Below, in pieces: positions 1 through 8,776 of a stretch of 64,000 nucleotides of DNA. Source of the DNA: Winogradskyella schleiferi (lineage in GTDB: Bacteria > Bacteroidota > Bacteroidia > Flavobacteriales > Flavobacteriaceae); assembly GCF_013394655.1 (NCBI RefSeq), contig NZ_CP053351.1, positions 2,200,501 to 2,264,500 of the forward strand. The letters run 5' to 3'. The notes beneath the pieces were generated by a model. The model was given only the letters and a program-made list of their open reading frames with translations. It was not told the DNA's origin and did no database searches. Numbering within the stretch: the first letter of the stretch is position 1; each line of letters begins with the position of its first letter. The position numbers and the translations under genes are program-made.

Positions 1-302
1 ATAGAAATTTTGGAGGGTTCATTCCATCGCTACAATATTGGGTCAAAGAGCGTTGGTGGATACATGGTGGAATTGGTTTAGCAATAGATTCGCCCGCACT
101 ATATGATATTAAAGACGACGTAAATGACGATTGGGACTTTGGTTGTGCTGTTATGGCAAGCACAGGTTACGAGATTTACAAAAAGAAAAATTTCGCGCTC
201 AATATTCAATCCAAATTAGTTTTGGGCAGTGTGTCTTTAGATGGAAATGCAGATAGAGATGCCTTAATCTTTAATGTAGGCTTAGGGTTTAGCTGGTTAT
301 AA
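1..302 (+). CDS. C-terminal end of an outer-membrane beta-barrel-like protein (partial)
   Basis: An open frame enters from the left edge and stops with TAA at 300-302, giving about 99 residues with no start in the window. The visible part alternates polar and hydrophobic residues in short strands rich in Gly, Trp, Tyr and Phe. It ends in a hydrophobic strand with a terminal aromatic pattern (GLGFSWL), as in small Bacteroidetes outer-membrane beta-barrel proteins. There is no catalytic motif. The family assignment is inferred from composition and C-terminal strand only; the N-terminus and signal peptide lie outside the window. Confidence 0.6.
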   Translation, partial: RNFGGFIPSLQYWVKERWWIHGGIGLAIDSPALYDIKDDVNDDWDFGCAVMASTGYEIYKKKNFALNIQSKLVLGSVSLDGNADRDALIFNVGLGFSWL

Positions 303-415
303 GGTTGAATATCACTAAAAATAATGATTGATAAATATATTATTTAGTTGGCAATAATTAGTAACAATGTTTAATTTAAGACTACTAACTAGTAATTGGT
401 CCTAAATAAAAAAAA

Positions 416-808
416 ATGAACACCAAAATATTAATGACCTCAAGTGCCTTATTTTTGGCCTTTATTGGAATCCTTCTTTCTTTTTTACCAAATGAAATGG
501 TGGAATATCTAAATGTCGAGCCAAATATTATTACTACACTCTTTTTGAAAATAATGAGTGCATTATACCTGGGTTTTGGAATTTTAAATTGGATGGCTAA
601 AGGAACGTTAATTGGAGGGATTTATAATAGACCTATTGCAATTGGAAATCTAATGCATTTTGGGGTTGGAGCAATTGCACTAGTTAAAATTGCTTCTAAA
701 ATTCAATCACATTCAGAAATTGTCATTTCTCTCACAGCAGTGTATGTGATTTTTGCAATACTTTTTGTCTATGTCTTTAGAACTAATCCGACAAAAACAC
801 AAAAGTAA
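416..808 (+). CDS. Small four-helix membrane protein, function unknown
   Basis: A 130-residue protein with four predicted membrane segments, roughly residues 7-25, 42-60, 68-90 and 101-121, a short polar N-terminus and a Lys/Thr-rich C-terminal tail. It has no signal peptide cleavage site and no recognisable catalytic motif. It stands alone, with about 110 bp before it and after it, in the same direction as the oxidoreductase that follows. The initiator is an ATG after an A-rich leader. I do not recognise the family beyond a generic small integral membrane protein. Confidence 0.7.
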   Translation: MNTKILMTSSALFLAFIGILLSFLPNEMVEYLNVEPNIITTLFLKIMSALYLGFGILNWMAKGTLIGGIYNRPIAIGNLMHFGVGAIALVKIASKIQSHSEIVISLTAVYVIFAILFVYVFRTNPTKTQK

Positions 809-924
809 AATAACCCTGACAATAAATTGGAGAAATTAATAAAATAATTGGATTTGTTCTGTTTTACAAATACGAACCTTTAATAGTTCTATTTGTATCA
901 ACTTTGTAGTAAAAAATTTTAATT

Positions 925-1857
925 ATGAAAGCAATAGAATGTCTAAAGTATGGCGATGTAGAAAATCTGGTGCTCAGTAATGTTAGAAAACCAATACCAA
1001 AATCTAATGAAGTACTTATAAAAATATGTGCTACTTCAGTAACTACAAGTGATGTTCTTATTCGGAGAATGAATGAACCCATGATTCCCAAATTTATACT
1101 TCAACTCATATTTGGTTTTGGAAAGCCAAGAAATCCAATTCTAGGAATGGTTTCATCAGGTGTTATAGAGGAAAAAGGCAAGGAAGTTACATCTTTTAAT
1201 TTAGGAGATGAAGTTTTCGCATATGGTTCCATCTCACCTACCAAACGCCGTTTTGGTTCTTATGCAGAATATATTTGTTTACCAGAAGATTGGAATCTTA
1301 CATTAAAACCTGTAAATCTTAGTTTTGCGGAAGCTGCAGCGATTCCTTATGGTGGTTTGCTTGCTTCTCATTTATTAAAAAAGACGAGTATAAACAAAGG
1401 CGACAATGTTTTAATTTATGGAGCGTCAGGAAGTATAGGCACAATGGTCATTCAATTGGCGAAGCATTTGGGTGCTCATGTCACTAGTGTTTGTAGTGGT
1501 AGAAACTTCGATTTAGTAAAATCTTTAGGTAGTGATGAGCTGATTGACTACACCTTAGAAAATGCTGAAAAACAATTAGAAATATATAAATATGTGATTG
1601 ATGCTGTAGGCCATTCGAAATCATCGATACTAAAAGAAAAGAGCAAAAAAGCATTGACTTCGAATGGCAAATATATATCCATCGATCATGGGACGCCATC
1701 AACGCCAAAAGAAGCTTTTTCTAATTTAAAAAGGTTAGCAGAACAAGAGAAACTTAGACCTGTTATTGATAGAGTATATTCTTTAGAAGAAATGGCCGAA
1801 GCTCATAGATATGTTGAGAAGGGTCATAAAAGAGGAAATGTGGTGATCACTATTTAG
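925..1857 (+). CDS. NAD(P)-dependent alcohol dehydrogenase / quinone-oxidoreductase-like protein (MDR family)
   Basis: A 310-residue medium-chain dehydrogenase/reductase. Residues 1-125 form the GroES-like fold, including the EVLIKI strand and the GDEVFAYG turn. The Rossmann domain begins near residue 158 with GDNVLIYGASGSIG, the NADPH-binding loop typical of quinone-oxidoreductase and zeta-crystallin-like members. Cysteine clusters for structural or catalytic zinc are absent, so it is probably a zinc-independent NADPH reductase acting in the cytosol on quinones, enones or similar carbonyl compounds. The substrate cannot be read from sequence. It is a single gene with its own leader; the next gene begins about 140 bp downstream. 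Length is normal for the family. Confidence 0.85.
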   Translation: MKAIECLKYGDVENLVLSNVRKPIPKSNEVLIKICATSVTTSDVLIRRMNEPMIPKFILQLIFGFGKPRNPILGMVSSGVIEEKGKEVTSFNLGDEVFAYGSISPTKRRFGSYAEYICLPEDWNLTLKPVNLSFAEAAAIPYGGLLASHLLKKTSINKGDNVLIYGASGSIGTMVIQLAKHLGAHVTSVCSGRNFDLVKSLGSDELIDYTLENAEKQLEIYKYVIDAVGHSKSSILKEKSKKALTSNGKYISIDHGTPSTPKEAFSNLKRLAEQEKLRPVIDRVYSLEEMAEAHRYVEKGHKRGNVVITI

Positions 1858-1997
1858 CTGGTTATGGATTTTATCAACTTATAAATAAATAAATTAGCTG
1901 CTGAATGGTCAGGTCAGTAAACGAACAAAAAATGTTTTTTAAATCACAACTACTACTTATTTTTAACTGATATAATCCGTTGTTTAAATTTATACAA

Positions 1998-3431
1998 ATG
2001 AAAATAGTAAAACGAATTTTAAAAATTGTCTTCGCTCTCATCGGCTTGCTTGTGCTAGTAGGAATCATTACACTTTGGATTGATTCATCAGGCACAAATT
2101 ATCTCGAGATTAATAAGAATGAATCAATATCTAGTAATTCTTATCTCATTAAGAACGTCAATGTGATTCCAATGAATCAGGACACTGTTTTAGTTGGTAA
2201 AATGGTGTACATAAAAGAAGGAATTATCGAAAAGATTGCAAACACTATTGAAGTCGAAGGCATCGAAATTATTGACGGAGACGATAAGTATCTCACCCCA
2301 GGACTTATCGATATGCACGTGCATGTGTGGGACAGATATGAACTCGGGCTTTACCTATCAAATGGTGTAACAGCCGTTCGAAATCTTTGGGGCATGCCGA
2401 TGCATTTAAGAATTAAAGAAGATGTAATGGAAGAAAATATTTTTTCACCAGCGTTTTTTACAACAGGACCAAAACTAACAGGCTCAGAATTCATTGGTGA
2501 TGACAACTTAAATCTAAATACTCCGAGTGAAGCTAAAGACAAGGTGATTTCATATAAAGACAGAGGTTACGATTTCATTAAAACCTATTATGGATTGGAT
2601 AAAGCAGTTTTTGATGCAGTGATTGAACAAGCCAAAATTTCTGAAATGGATATCGTTGCTCACCCTTCTCAAAAAGTACCATTTTCATATCATTTGAATT
2701 CACAGATCAAATCCATTGAACATGCCGAAGAAATTGTACAGCAACCTTTGCAGTTTGATTTAGATTCCATTAAGCTTCAATCTGTTGTTGATTCTATTTC
2801 AGAGTTTAAACACACAAGGTATTCCCCTACCCTTGTTGTATTCAACAATATCTATCAAATGATGATGAATGATTCAATTTTAGATTCAGATCCATTGAAT
2901 TATATGAATCCACTCATTAAAATGGACGATAGCAAAAAACAATTCGATCGGTGGTATAATGCCAAGAAAGAGGATCCTACAACTGTTGAAAGGATTAAAA
3001 GTCAGCATGACTTCCATGTAACTATTGTTAAAAAACTTCATGAAGCAGGAGTCCCTATAATTTGTGGAACTGATGCAGGAATTGGCGTTACGCTTCCAGG
3101 GTTTTCAATTCATAAAGAACTGGCCTTTTACAAAGAAGCTGGCCTTTCCAATTACGAAGTTTTGAAAACCGCTACTGTAAATGCTTCCCAAACGCACGCA
3201 ATGATGAACCAACTTGGAACTATTGAAGAAGGCAAGATGGCCAACTTGTTATTAGTGGATAAAAACCCACTTGTTTCATTGTCTGCACTTAAAAATCCCA
3301 CCTATGTTTTTGTAAAGGGCCGAAAATTAAATAGAGCGGCTTTAGATTCTTTTAATGAAAAAGCAAAAAATCGAAAGAATTTAATGGCTACTGCGCTTAG
3401 GTATTTGGAAAACTTAATCATTGAAAAATAA
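1998..3431 (+). CDS. Membrane-anchored amidohydrolase (metal-dependent hydrolase)
   Basis: Amidohydrolase-superfamily protein. The open frame extends to a TTG at 1980, but the ATG at 1998 puts a classic Lys-rich N-terminus directly before one hydrophobic segment (residues about 6-26), so I take 1998. The metal-binding HxH occurs in DMHVHVWD near residue 107, further histidines in VAHPS and SIEHAEE, and the metal Asp in CGTDAGIG near residue 359. The C-terminal beta-sandwich follows the pattern EEGKMANLLLVDKNP. It probably acts in the periplasm, anchored or exported. Relatives include imidazolonepropionase- and prolidase-like enzymes. The substrate is unknown, though the nearby hydrolases suggest scavenging or detoxification. 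Confidence 0.85.
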   Translation: MKIVKRILKIVFALIGLLVLVGIITLWIDSSGTNYLEINKNESISSNSYLIKNVNVIPMNQDTVLVGKMVYIKEGIIEKIANTIEVEGIEIIDGDDKYLTPGLIDMHVHVWDRYELGLYLSNGVTAVRNLWGMPMHLRIKEDVMEENIFSPAFFTTGPKLTGSEFIGDDNLNLNTPSEAKDKVISYKDRGYDFIKTYYGLDKAVFDAVIEQAKISEMDIVAHPSQKVPFSYHLNSQIKSIEHAEEIVQQPLQFDLDSIKLQSVVDSISEFKHTRYSPTLVVFNNIYQMMMNDSILDSDPLNYMNPLIKMDDSKKQFDRWYNAKKEDPTTVERIKSQHDFHVTIVKKLHEAGVPIICGTDAGIGVTLPGFSIHKELAFYKEAGLSNYEVLKTATVNASQTHAMMNQLGTIEEGKMANLLLVDKNPLVSLSALKNPTYVFVKGRKLNRAALDSFNEKAKNRKNLMATALRYLENLIIEK

Positions 3432-3654
3432 ACTACTGCTGAAAATGTATATGAAATCAGAAAAATTAAAATAAGAATTAATAGAAAGGCTTATTTGCAT
3501 CATAATTTATATAACTTCGTCATAATTTCCAATCTATCATCAAACTTTATACTTAAGGCTACATAAGGGTTTAGAAACGCATTGCTTCTTGATAGATCTT
3601 TGTAGAAGCAAAAAAAGTGTGCCATTAACGATAAAAATTAAAGTGTAATAAATC

Positions 3655-3723
3655 CCACTAACCGCTCATCATAATATTTTAAATACATCAATCATAATCA
3701 TCAATCAAAAAAACGAACAGTAT
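3655..3723 (+). promoter_or_regulatory. Leader and possible operator shared with the ABC transporter gene at 23221
   Basis: CACTAAC at 3656-3662 lies about 45 bp before a leader (TCAATCAAAAAAACGAACAG, 3701-3720, then TAT) that ends directly at the ATG at 3724. The ABC transporter start at 23221 has the same layout: CACTAAC at 23155-23161, then an almost identical leader at 23201-23220. The match suggests a duplicated control region or a shared regulator. No -33 or -7 box was assigned. Confidence 0.45.
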
Positions 3724-4587
3724 ATGTTTTTCAAATCAAAAGAAGGAAAAGAAAAAATCTTATCCCTGTACAATCAAAAGTTAAATGATCTGAATATCGA
3801 CTATTCAGAAGAATCGGTAGAAACAAAATTTGGAGCTACAAATGTTATTATTACGGGCAACACAAAAAACCCACCTCTACTCCTTATCCATGGCACTGGA
3901 GGGTGCGCACCTCTAATTTTAGAATCGTTCCCCAATTTATCTTCAAAATATTGTGTTTATGCAATTGACGTACTTGCCCAACCTAATAAAAGTGCTGAAA
4001 ATAGATTTGATATGAAGTCCCTAGAGTATGGAGAATGGTTAACAGAAGTTATAATTTTACTAGGGTTAAACGATGTTACTTTAGTAGGGTTTTCATTTGG
4101 AGGCCTTATTTCGCTAAAGACTTTAGAACTTAACGAAAGACTCATAAAACACGTTTATTTAATAGCGCCAGTTTACATCGTAAATGGTAACCCTCTTGTA
4201 GGATTGTTTAAGATGTTTATTCCTTTAAAGAAATTCATAAAAACGAATAATGATAACTATCTAAAAAAAGTCATTAAAGCTCTTTTTAGTGAGGCTGATG
4301 ATTTTGCCATCCAATTCATGGGGACTACTTTTCAAAATTGCAATATGGATTTTTCTCCTTTGCCAATTATCTCTAAGCAGTCAGCAAAATATATAACAAC
4401 TCCAATTACCATTATAGCAGCAGAAAAAGACATCATGTTTCCAGGCAGAAAAATGATAAAACGAGCTAAACGAATTTTTCCATCACTACATGACATCGTC
4501 TTGCTAGAAGATTCAAAACATGTTCCGAGTGATAAAAATTTTAAAACAATAGAGGATTTAATAATAGGTAAAAACAAAATAAAATGA
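3724..4587 (+). CDS. Alpha/beta hydrolase
   Basis: A 287-residue serine hydrolase fold. An oxyanion-hole HGTGG motif lies near residue 58, the nucleophile elbow GFSFGG near residue 121-126 (Ser 123), a probable acid in AEKDIMFPG and the catalytic His in DSKHVPS near the C-terminus. No signal peptide, so it should be cytosolic. Its stop overlaps the start of the next hydrolase by 4 bp (ATGA), so the two are cotranscribed and translationally coupled. The catalytic triad is complete. The substrate is unknown; esterase, lipase or C-C hydrolase activity are all possible. Confidence 0.85.
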   Translation: MFFKSKEGKEKILSLYNQKLNDLNIDYSEESVETKFGATNVIITGNTKNPPLLLIHGTGGCAPLILESFPNLSSKYCVYAIDVLAQPNKSAENRFDMKSLEYGEWLTEVIILLGLNDVTLVGFSFGGLISLKTLELNERLIKHVYLIAPVYIVNGNPLVGLFKMFIPLKKFIKTNNDNYLKKVIKALFSEADDFAIQFMGTTFQNCNMDFSPLPIISKQSAKYITTPITIIAAEKDIMFPGRKMIKRAKRIFPSLHDIVLLEDSKHVPSDKNFKTIEDLIIGKNKIK

Positions 4588-5534
4588 TCACAGAGATTAA
4601 ATCCTTAAAATTCCCCAAACCAAAGATAATTTCAATAAATGGAATTGAGTTAGAAGTATTTGAAGCAGGTAAAGAAAATATGGGCAATCCAATTGTTCTT
4701 TGTCATGGCTTTCCCGAACATGCTTTTTCATGGCGTTATCAAATCCCAGCGCTTGCTGAAGCTGGTTATCATGTCATTGTTCCAAATCAAAGAGGCTATG
4801 GTAATTCATCTTGCCCTAAAGAAGTAACAGCATATAATATAACAAATTTAACAGGTGATATGGTGGCTTTACTTGACTATTACAATTACAAAGATGCTGT
4901 TTTTGTGGGTCATGATTGGGGTGCAAATGTAGTTTGGAACCTTGCACTCTTACATCCAAAACGTGTCAATAAAATTATAAATCTTGCATTACCTTATCAA
5001 GAACGCGGTGAAAAACCATGGATTGAATTTATGGAAGCGTTTTTTGGAGACGATTTCTATTTTGTTCATTTTAATAAACACCCAGGAGTTGCAGATGCTG
5101 TATTAGAGAACCATACAGAAAATTTTCTTCGTAATTTATTTCGTAAGAATGTACCTCTTGCACCACCAGAACCAGGCATGTTAATGATGAACCTTGCAAA
5201 AGCAGAAAAGCCTTTTGGTGAGCCTATTATGAACGACGTTGAGTTGTCTGTATTTGTAACGGCCTTTAAAAATTCTGGGTTTAATGGCGCTATAAATTGG
5301 TATAGAAACCTCGACCGAAACTGGCACATATTAGCAGATATAGACTCAATCATCAAACAGCCTACTCTTATGATCTATGGCAACCTAGATATGATTCCAA
5401 AATTTGAAAGGCTACAGAGTTTTGTTCCGAATTTAGATGTGATTAGTTTAGATTGTGGCCATCACATTCAACAGGAATTAGCGCAAGAAACAAATGAATC
5501 GATTTTAAAATGGTTGGCAAAATTTAATGGTTAA
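4584..5534 (+). CDS. Epoxide hydrolase-like alpha/beta hydrolase
   Basis: A 316-residue protein with the hallmarks of epoxide hydrolases and haloalkane dehalogenases: HGFPEHAFSW around the oxyanion hole (near residue 42), an RGYG turn, and an aspartate nucleophile elbow GHDWGANV near residue 107-114. The acid is probably in the GNLDMIPK stretch and the base His in CGHHIQQE. HGFPE and GHDWG favour epoxide hydrolase over dehalogenase. It is coupled by a 4-bp overlap to the hydrolase upstream, which points to a two-step pathway. The substrate is not readable. Confidence 0.88.
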   Translation: MITEIKSLKFPKPKIISINGIELEVFEAGKENMGNPIVLCHGFPEHAFSWRYQIPALAEAGYHVIVPNQRGYGNSSCPKEVTAYNITNLTGDMVALLDYYNYKDAVFVGHDWGANVVWNLALLHPKRVNKIINLALPYQERGEKPWIEFMEAFFGDDFYFVHFNKHPGVADAVLENHTENFLRNLFRKNVPLAPPEPGMLMMNLAKAEKPFGEPIMNDVELSVFVTAFKNSGFNGAINWYRNLDRNWHILADIDSIIKQPTLMIYGNLDMIPKFERLQSFVPNLDVISLDCGHHIQQELAQETNESILKWLAKFNG

Positions 5535-5541
5535 AAAAGAA

Positions 5542-5613
5542 ATGGAAACAAGATTAGTAATTTATAGAGAGGGAGCAGAATTTGTTGAAGACTATAGACA
5601 AGCTAAATTTTGA
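5542..5613 (+). other. Very short ORF (23 codons), possibly a gene remnant
   Basis: ATG at 5542 opens a 23-residue frame that stops at 5613, just after the epoxide hydrolase-like gene and before the secreted esterase. The peptide is charged and shows no membrane segment. It may be a relic of a decayed gene or a chance frame; no family was recognised. Confidence 0.2.
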
Positions 5614-5646
5614 ATCCATTTAACAATTAATAATAAAAATAATAGA

Positions 5647-6900
5647 ATGACCAAAGGATTAAAAATAGTATTGACAATAGTACTCATAACTGTCTTTCAA
5701 GAAATATCGGCACAATCAAAGTTGAATCAATCGAGTGAATTTCAAACTGAAATTATTGATACCGTATATTCAGAGACATTGAAAGAAAATCGTGAGTTTT
5801 GGGTTAAACTCCCTAAGAATTATAACCCAAATGATAATGTAAAATATCCTGTTGTTTATTTGTTAGATGGATTTTCTCTGAAAAAAAATTTAGAAGCAGT
5901 TTATGACAATTATTGGGGACATTATTTGCCTCATATGATTCTAATTGGAATTTCTAACAAAACTGACAGAATACGGGACTTGACTACTTCACAGATTAAA
6001 ATGAGGCGTGGGCAGGCAATGAATGCAGCTACTGGTGGTGCTGAAAACTTTAGCCACTTTATTGAAAAAGAACTAATCCCATACATTGACAATAAATATC
6101 CAACCACGGCCTATCGTACCTTAATTGGGCATTCTTATGCCGGTTTGTTTACGGTAAATATGTTGGTTAATCATAAGCATCTCTTTCAAAACTATATAGC
6201 CATAGATCCAAGTTTGGATTGGGACGACCAAAAATTATTGAAGGAGGCAAAAGAAAAGCTGAGTTCAGAAAGTTATAAAGGTAAATCTCTTTATGTGTCT
6301 TTAGCAGCAGAACAGCTACACATGTGGGATGAAGAAATAACCATGGAGAATATTATGGACGACGCTTCAGAATTCACTTTGTTTGCACGTTCAATCGTTG
6401 ACTTTTCAACTTTTGCGACCTCTCAAAAACAGAGTGGATTAAATTTCTCATGGAAGGTGTACAATGAAGATTTACATGGTACTGTTCCGCTCCCAACGAT
6501 GAGAGATGGATTGATTTTTCTTTTTAAATGGTACCAGTTTAAATCTCCGCAAAAATATAATAATCCTGAAACGACAGTAGAAGAATTGGTTAAGCTATTG
6601 GAAAAACAAGAAGAAATCTATTCAACGCATTTCGGTTATCCCTTCCCTCCAATGATTGAGGAAATGTTTAGTGGCTATGGCTATATGAATTTAGAAATGG
6701 GGCAACCTGAAAAAGCATTTACGTTTTTCAAATCTAATATTGATTATTACCCCAACAGCGCAAGTGCCTATAATTCAATGGCAGACTATTATGAAGCTCA
6801 AAATGATATTACTAATGCCGTTAAATATGTAACTAAAGCTTTTGAAATAAGTGGTGACGATCTCTACAAGAAAAAAATCGAGGAACTTAAAAGAAAATAA
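5647..6900 (+). CDS. Secreted esterase (esterase D / enterochelin-esterase-like fold) with C-terminal TPR
   Basis: A 417-residue protein. A Sec signal peptide covers about residues 1-22 (hydrophobic core, cleavage after ISAQ). The esterase domain has YPVVYLLDG near residue 75, the nucleophile elbow GHSYAGL (Ser about 163), an IDPSLDWD stretch and a late His in EDLHGTVPLP. Residues from about 345 form two TPR-like helices pairs (YGYMNLEMGQPEKAF and SMADYYEAQNDI). Known members hydrolyse esters of siderophores or sugars in the periplasm. It is a paralogue of the esterase at 7720-8547, sharing GHS[YL]xGL and the EKEL[IV]PY stretch. It probably acts in the periplasm or at the outer surface. Confidence 0.87.
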   Translation: MTKGLKIVLTIVLITVFQEISAQSKLNQSSEFQTEIIDTVYSETLKENREFWVKLPKNYNPNDNVKYPVVYLLDGFSLKKNLEAVYDNYWGHYLPHMILIGISNKTDRIRDLTTSQIKMRRGQAMNAATGGAENFSHFIEKELIPYIDNKYPTTAYRTLIGHSYAGLFTVNMLVNHKHLFQNYIAIDPSLDWDDQKLLKEAKEKLSSESYKGKSLYVSLAAEQLHMWDEEITMENIMDDASEFTLFARSIVDFSTFATSQKQSGLNFSWKVYNEDLHGTVPLPTMRDGLIFLFKWYQFKSPQKYNNPETTVEELVKLLEKQEEIYSTHFGYPFPPMIEEMFSGYGYMNLEMGQPEKAFTFFKSNIDYYPNSASAYNSMADYYEAQNDITNAVKYVTKAFEISGDDLYKKKIEELKRK

Positions 6901-6918
6901 CAAAATCTAATTTTATAT

Positions 6919-6975
6919 GATTAGTGGTAGATTATAGGTCTTAAAGGAAACTACCAAGCAATCTGCCACTTAACA
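6919..6975 (+). repeat. Inverted repeat just left of the cassette-like array
   Basis: AGTGGTAGATT and AATCTGCCACT form arms that pair at 10 of 11 positions around a loop of about 30 bp. The element lies between the esterase stop at 6900 and the first cassette edge at 6987. It does not resemble the repeats between the units to its right, so it may mark the left boundary of the array. There is no T-run, so it is not a good terminator. Confidence 0.45.
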
Positions 6976-6986
6976 TAAAATTTATC

Positions 6987-6996
6987 GTTAGCACTT
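6987..6996 (+). repeat. Leading edge of cassette-like unit 1
   Basis: GTTAGCACTT is the exact reverse complement of AAGTGCTAAC at 7569-7578, which lies at the far end of the same unit. This is the relation expected between the R'' and R' core sites of a single attC split across the ends of an integrated cassette. Confidence 0.6.
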
Positions 6997-7011
6997 ATTT
7001 GAGAAAAAAAA

Positions 7012-7587
7012 ATGAAACGATTATTAAAATTCATAGATAAGAATATTTCGGGCAAAAGGGTTTTAGGACTTTTTATTTTGACCAATCTTGTTTACACTTT
7101 TATGCTGACTGTCACCATTCCCAAAACAATGGAATTCTCTAACGGTATGAAATTATTGGATATGATGCCCACAGGATATGATTTGAATTATGTAAGCGAA
7201 TTATTCACTTCGCTTGGAGAAAATGGACGTTTGACGTATCTGACCAATCAAATACCTGTGGATATGATTTACCCACTGCTATTTGGACTTTCTTACTGTC
7301 TGCTCTTGGGTTATTTCTTGAAAAAATTGAACAAATTAAATTCCGCATATAGTTATCTCTGCGTAATACCGATAATTTCTGGAATTGCAGATTATTTGGA
7401 AAATATCGGAATCATCACAATGCTTAAAAACTATCCCGAATTGAAAGAGACTGCAGTGCATACAACTAATATATTTTCAGTTATAAAGAGCATTTCAACA
7501 AGTATATTTTTTATTGCATTGATAGTAGTCTTAATAACACTTGGAATTAAAGTATTAAACAGAAAAAAAAGTGCTAACACCGTATAA
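7012..7587 (+). CDS. Four-helix membrane protein, cargo of cassette-like unit 1
   Basis: A 191-residue integral membrane protein with segments near residues 19-37, 83-101, 112-130 and 155-180 and a Lys-rich N-terminal cytoplasmic stretch. I do not recognise the family. Its last codons and its stop lie inside the flanking repeat: the reading frame runs through AAGTGCTAACACC and uses a TAA within the repeat. This shows the coding sequence and the repeat have been fitted together for some time. The unit has no other gene. Confidence 0.75.
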   Translation: MKRLLKFIDKNISGKRVLGLFILTNLVYTFMLTVTIPKTMEFSNGMKLLDMMPTGYDLNYVSELFTSLGENGRLTYLTNQIPVDMIYPLLFGLSYCLLLGYFLKKLNKLNSAYSYLCVIPIISGIADYLENIGIITMLKNYPELKETAVHTTNIFSVIKSISTSIFFIALIVVLITLGIKVLNRKKSANTV

Positions 7588-7705
7588 AATTAATTGCTTG
7601 TTTTAGCCAATTTACGAAAGTCCTCGATGACTTTCTATCTGTGATTTATTTGTTAAATCAGGTGCTTAAACACGCAACGAATATTATACATAACCGTTAC
7701 CAAAC
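7569..7705 (+). repeat. attC-like palindromic repeat R1
   Basis: Layout: outer box AAGTGCTAAC (7569-7578), spacer ACC, inner box GTATAA, variable centre with hairpin GAAAGTC/GACTTTC (7616-7635), inner box TTATAC (7685-7690), a 6-base spacer, then outer box GTTACCAAAC (7696-7705) that starts the next unit. The inner boxes are exact complements. The unequal spacers (3 and 6 bases) resemble the extrahelical bases of integron attC sites. R2 and R3 share this plan. Confidence 0.65.
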
Positions 7706-7719
7706 ATATAAAGCAAACT

Positions 7720-8547
7720 ATGAAAAATTTAACATTTGTAATTTTATATATTCTTCTTTCAGGAGTTCAAACCACATTTGGACAGAATGAAACAGATATT
7801 ATAGTAGGAAGTAAGTTCGTTATTAAATCTAATATTTTAGATGAAGAAAGAACCTGTTTAATAAGTCTTCCTGATTCATACAATAATTCATCTGAAGTTG
7901 ATAAAAAATATCCAGTTATCATATTATTGGATGGATATACTCATTTTAAAACAGCATCTGGAATAGTACATTTTATGAGTTCTAATAGGAATCGAAACAA
8001 TTTAATGCCTGAAAGTATTATTATAGCCATAGAGAATGTTGACCGAGAACGAGATTTTACAGTTACAAAAATTAAGACCAAACGACCGAATAATATGGGA
8101 GGTGGAAGAAATTTTTTGAATTTCATTGAGAAAGAACTAGTGCCTTATGTTGATAAAAAGTATAAGACAGAGCCGTTTAGAACTCTTGTTGGGCACTCTT
8201 TAGGAGGACTACTTACACTAAATTCCTATATGGATGAAAACAGCGTATTCAATGCTTACATTTCTATAGACCCAAGTATTTGGTGGAATGAGGAGATGAT
8301 GAAAAACAAAGTTGATTCTATTTCCTCAATATCATTAGATAAAAAACTTTATATCGCTACTGCCAATCAAGGAGAGGCTAATTACGAAAGGAATAAACAA
8401 AGACACGACTCTCTCTATACTTTAATAACAAAGAAATCGAATAAACCTCTAAATATCGAAATAGAATATTTTGAAAAAGAAAACCATCGCTCTGTACCAT
8501 TAGTAGCTTTATACGAAGGGTTAAAATATATTAATCAAGAGGAATGA
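7720..8547 (+). CDS. Secreted esterase (esterase D-like), cargo of cassette-like unit 2
   Basis: A 275-residue esterase with a Sec signal peptide (about residues 1-22, cleavage near TFGQ). It shows YPVIILLDG near residue 66, nucleophile elbow GHSLGGL (Ser about 159), IDPSIWWN, and a C-terminal His in KENHRSVP. It is a paralogue of the 5647-6900 protein but lacks the C-terminal TPR region. It probably acts on small esters in the periplasm. The gene fills the unit between the outer boxes at 7696-7705 and 8576-8585, and is likely transcribed from its own or an upstream promoter in the same direction as its neighbours. Confidence 0.87.
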   Translation: MKNLTFVILYILLSGVQTTFGQNETDIIVGSKFVIKSNILDEERTCLISLPDSYNNSSEVDKKYPVIILLDGYTHFKTASGIVHFMSSNRNRNNLMPESIIIAIENVDRERDFTVTKIKTKRPNNMGGGRNFLNFIEKELVPYVDKKYKTEPFRTLVGHSLGGLLTLNSYMDENSVFNAYISIDPSIWWNEEMMKNKVDSISSISLDKKLYIATANQGEANYERNKQRHDSLYTLITKKSNKPLNIEIEYFEKENHRSVPLVALYEGLKYINQEE

Positions 8548-8575
8548 TTTCGAAGCTAGTAATATCAACAAATAC

Positions 8576-8707
8576 GTTTGGCAACACCGTATATAATTTA
8601 TTGCTGGCTTTTTGCCTACTTGCGAAAGTTCTTGCGGACTTTCTTGGTCGGTAATTAGTTGCTTAAAACACGCTACAAACCATATACAATCACGTTGTGT
8701 GCCATTA
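8576..8707 (+). repeat. attC-like palindromic repeat R2
   Basis: Outer box GTTTGGCAAC (8576-8585) complements the leading edge of its own unit, GTTACCAAAC at 7696-7705, at 9 of 10 positions. Then come spacer ACC, inner box GTATAT, a centre with hairpin GAAAGT/ACTTTC (8624-8643), inner box ATATAC (8683-8688), a longer spacer, and GTTGTGTGCCATTA (8694-8707), which starts the next unit. Confidence 0.65.
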
Positions 8708-8776
8708 GGGCAAAACTGTAACAATTAATATTTTAAAGAGTCCGAATTGGTATAAAATAATAAAAATAAATCATCT

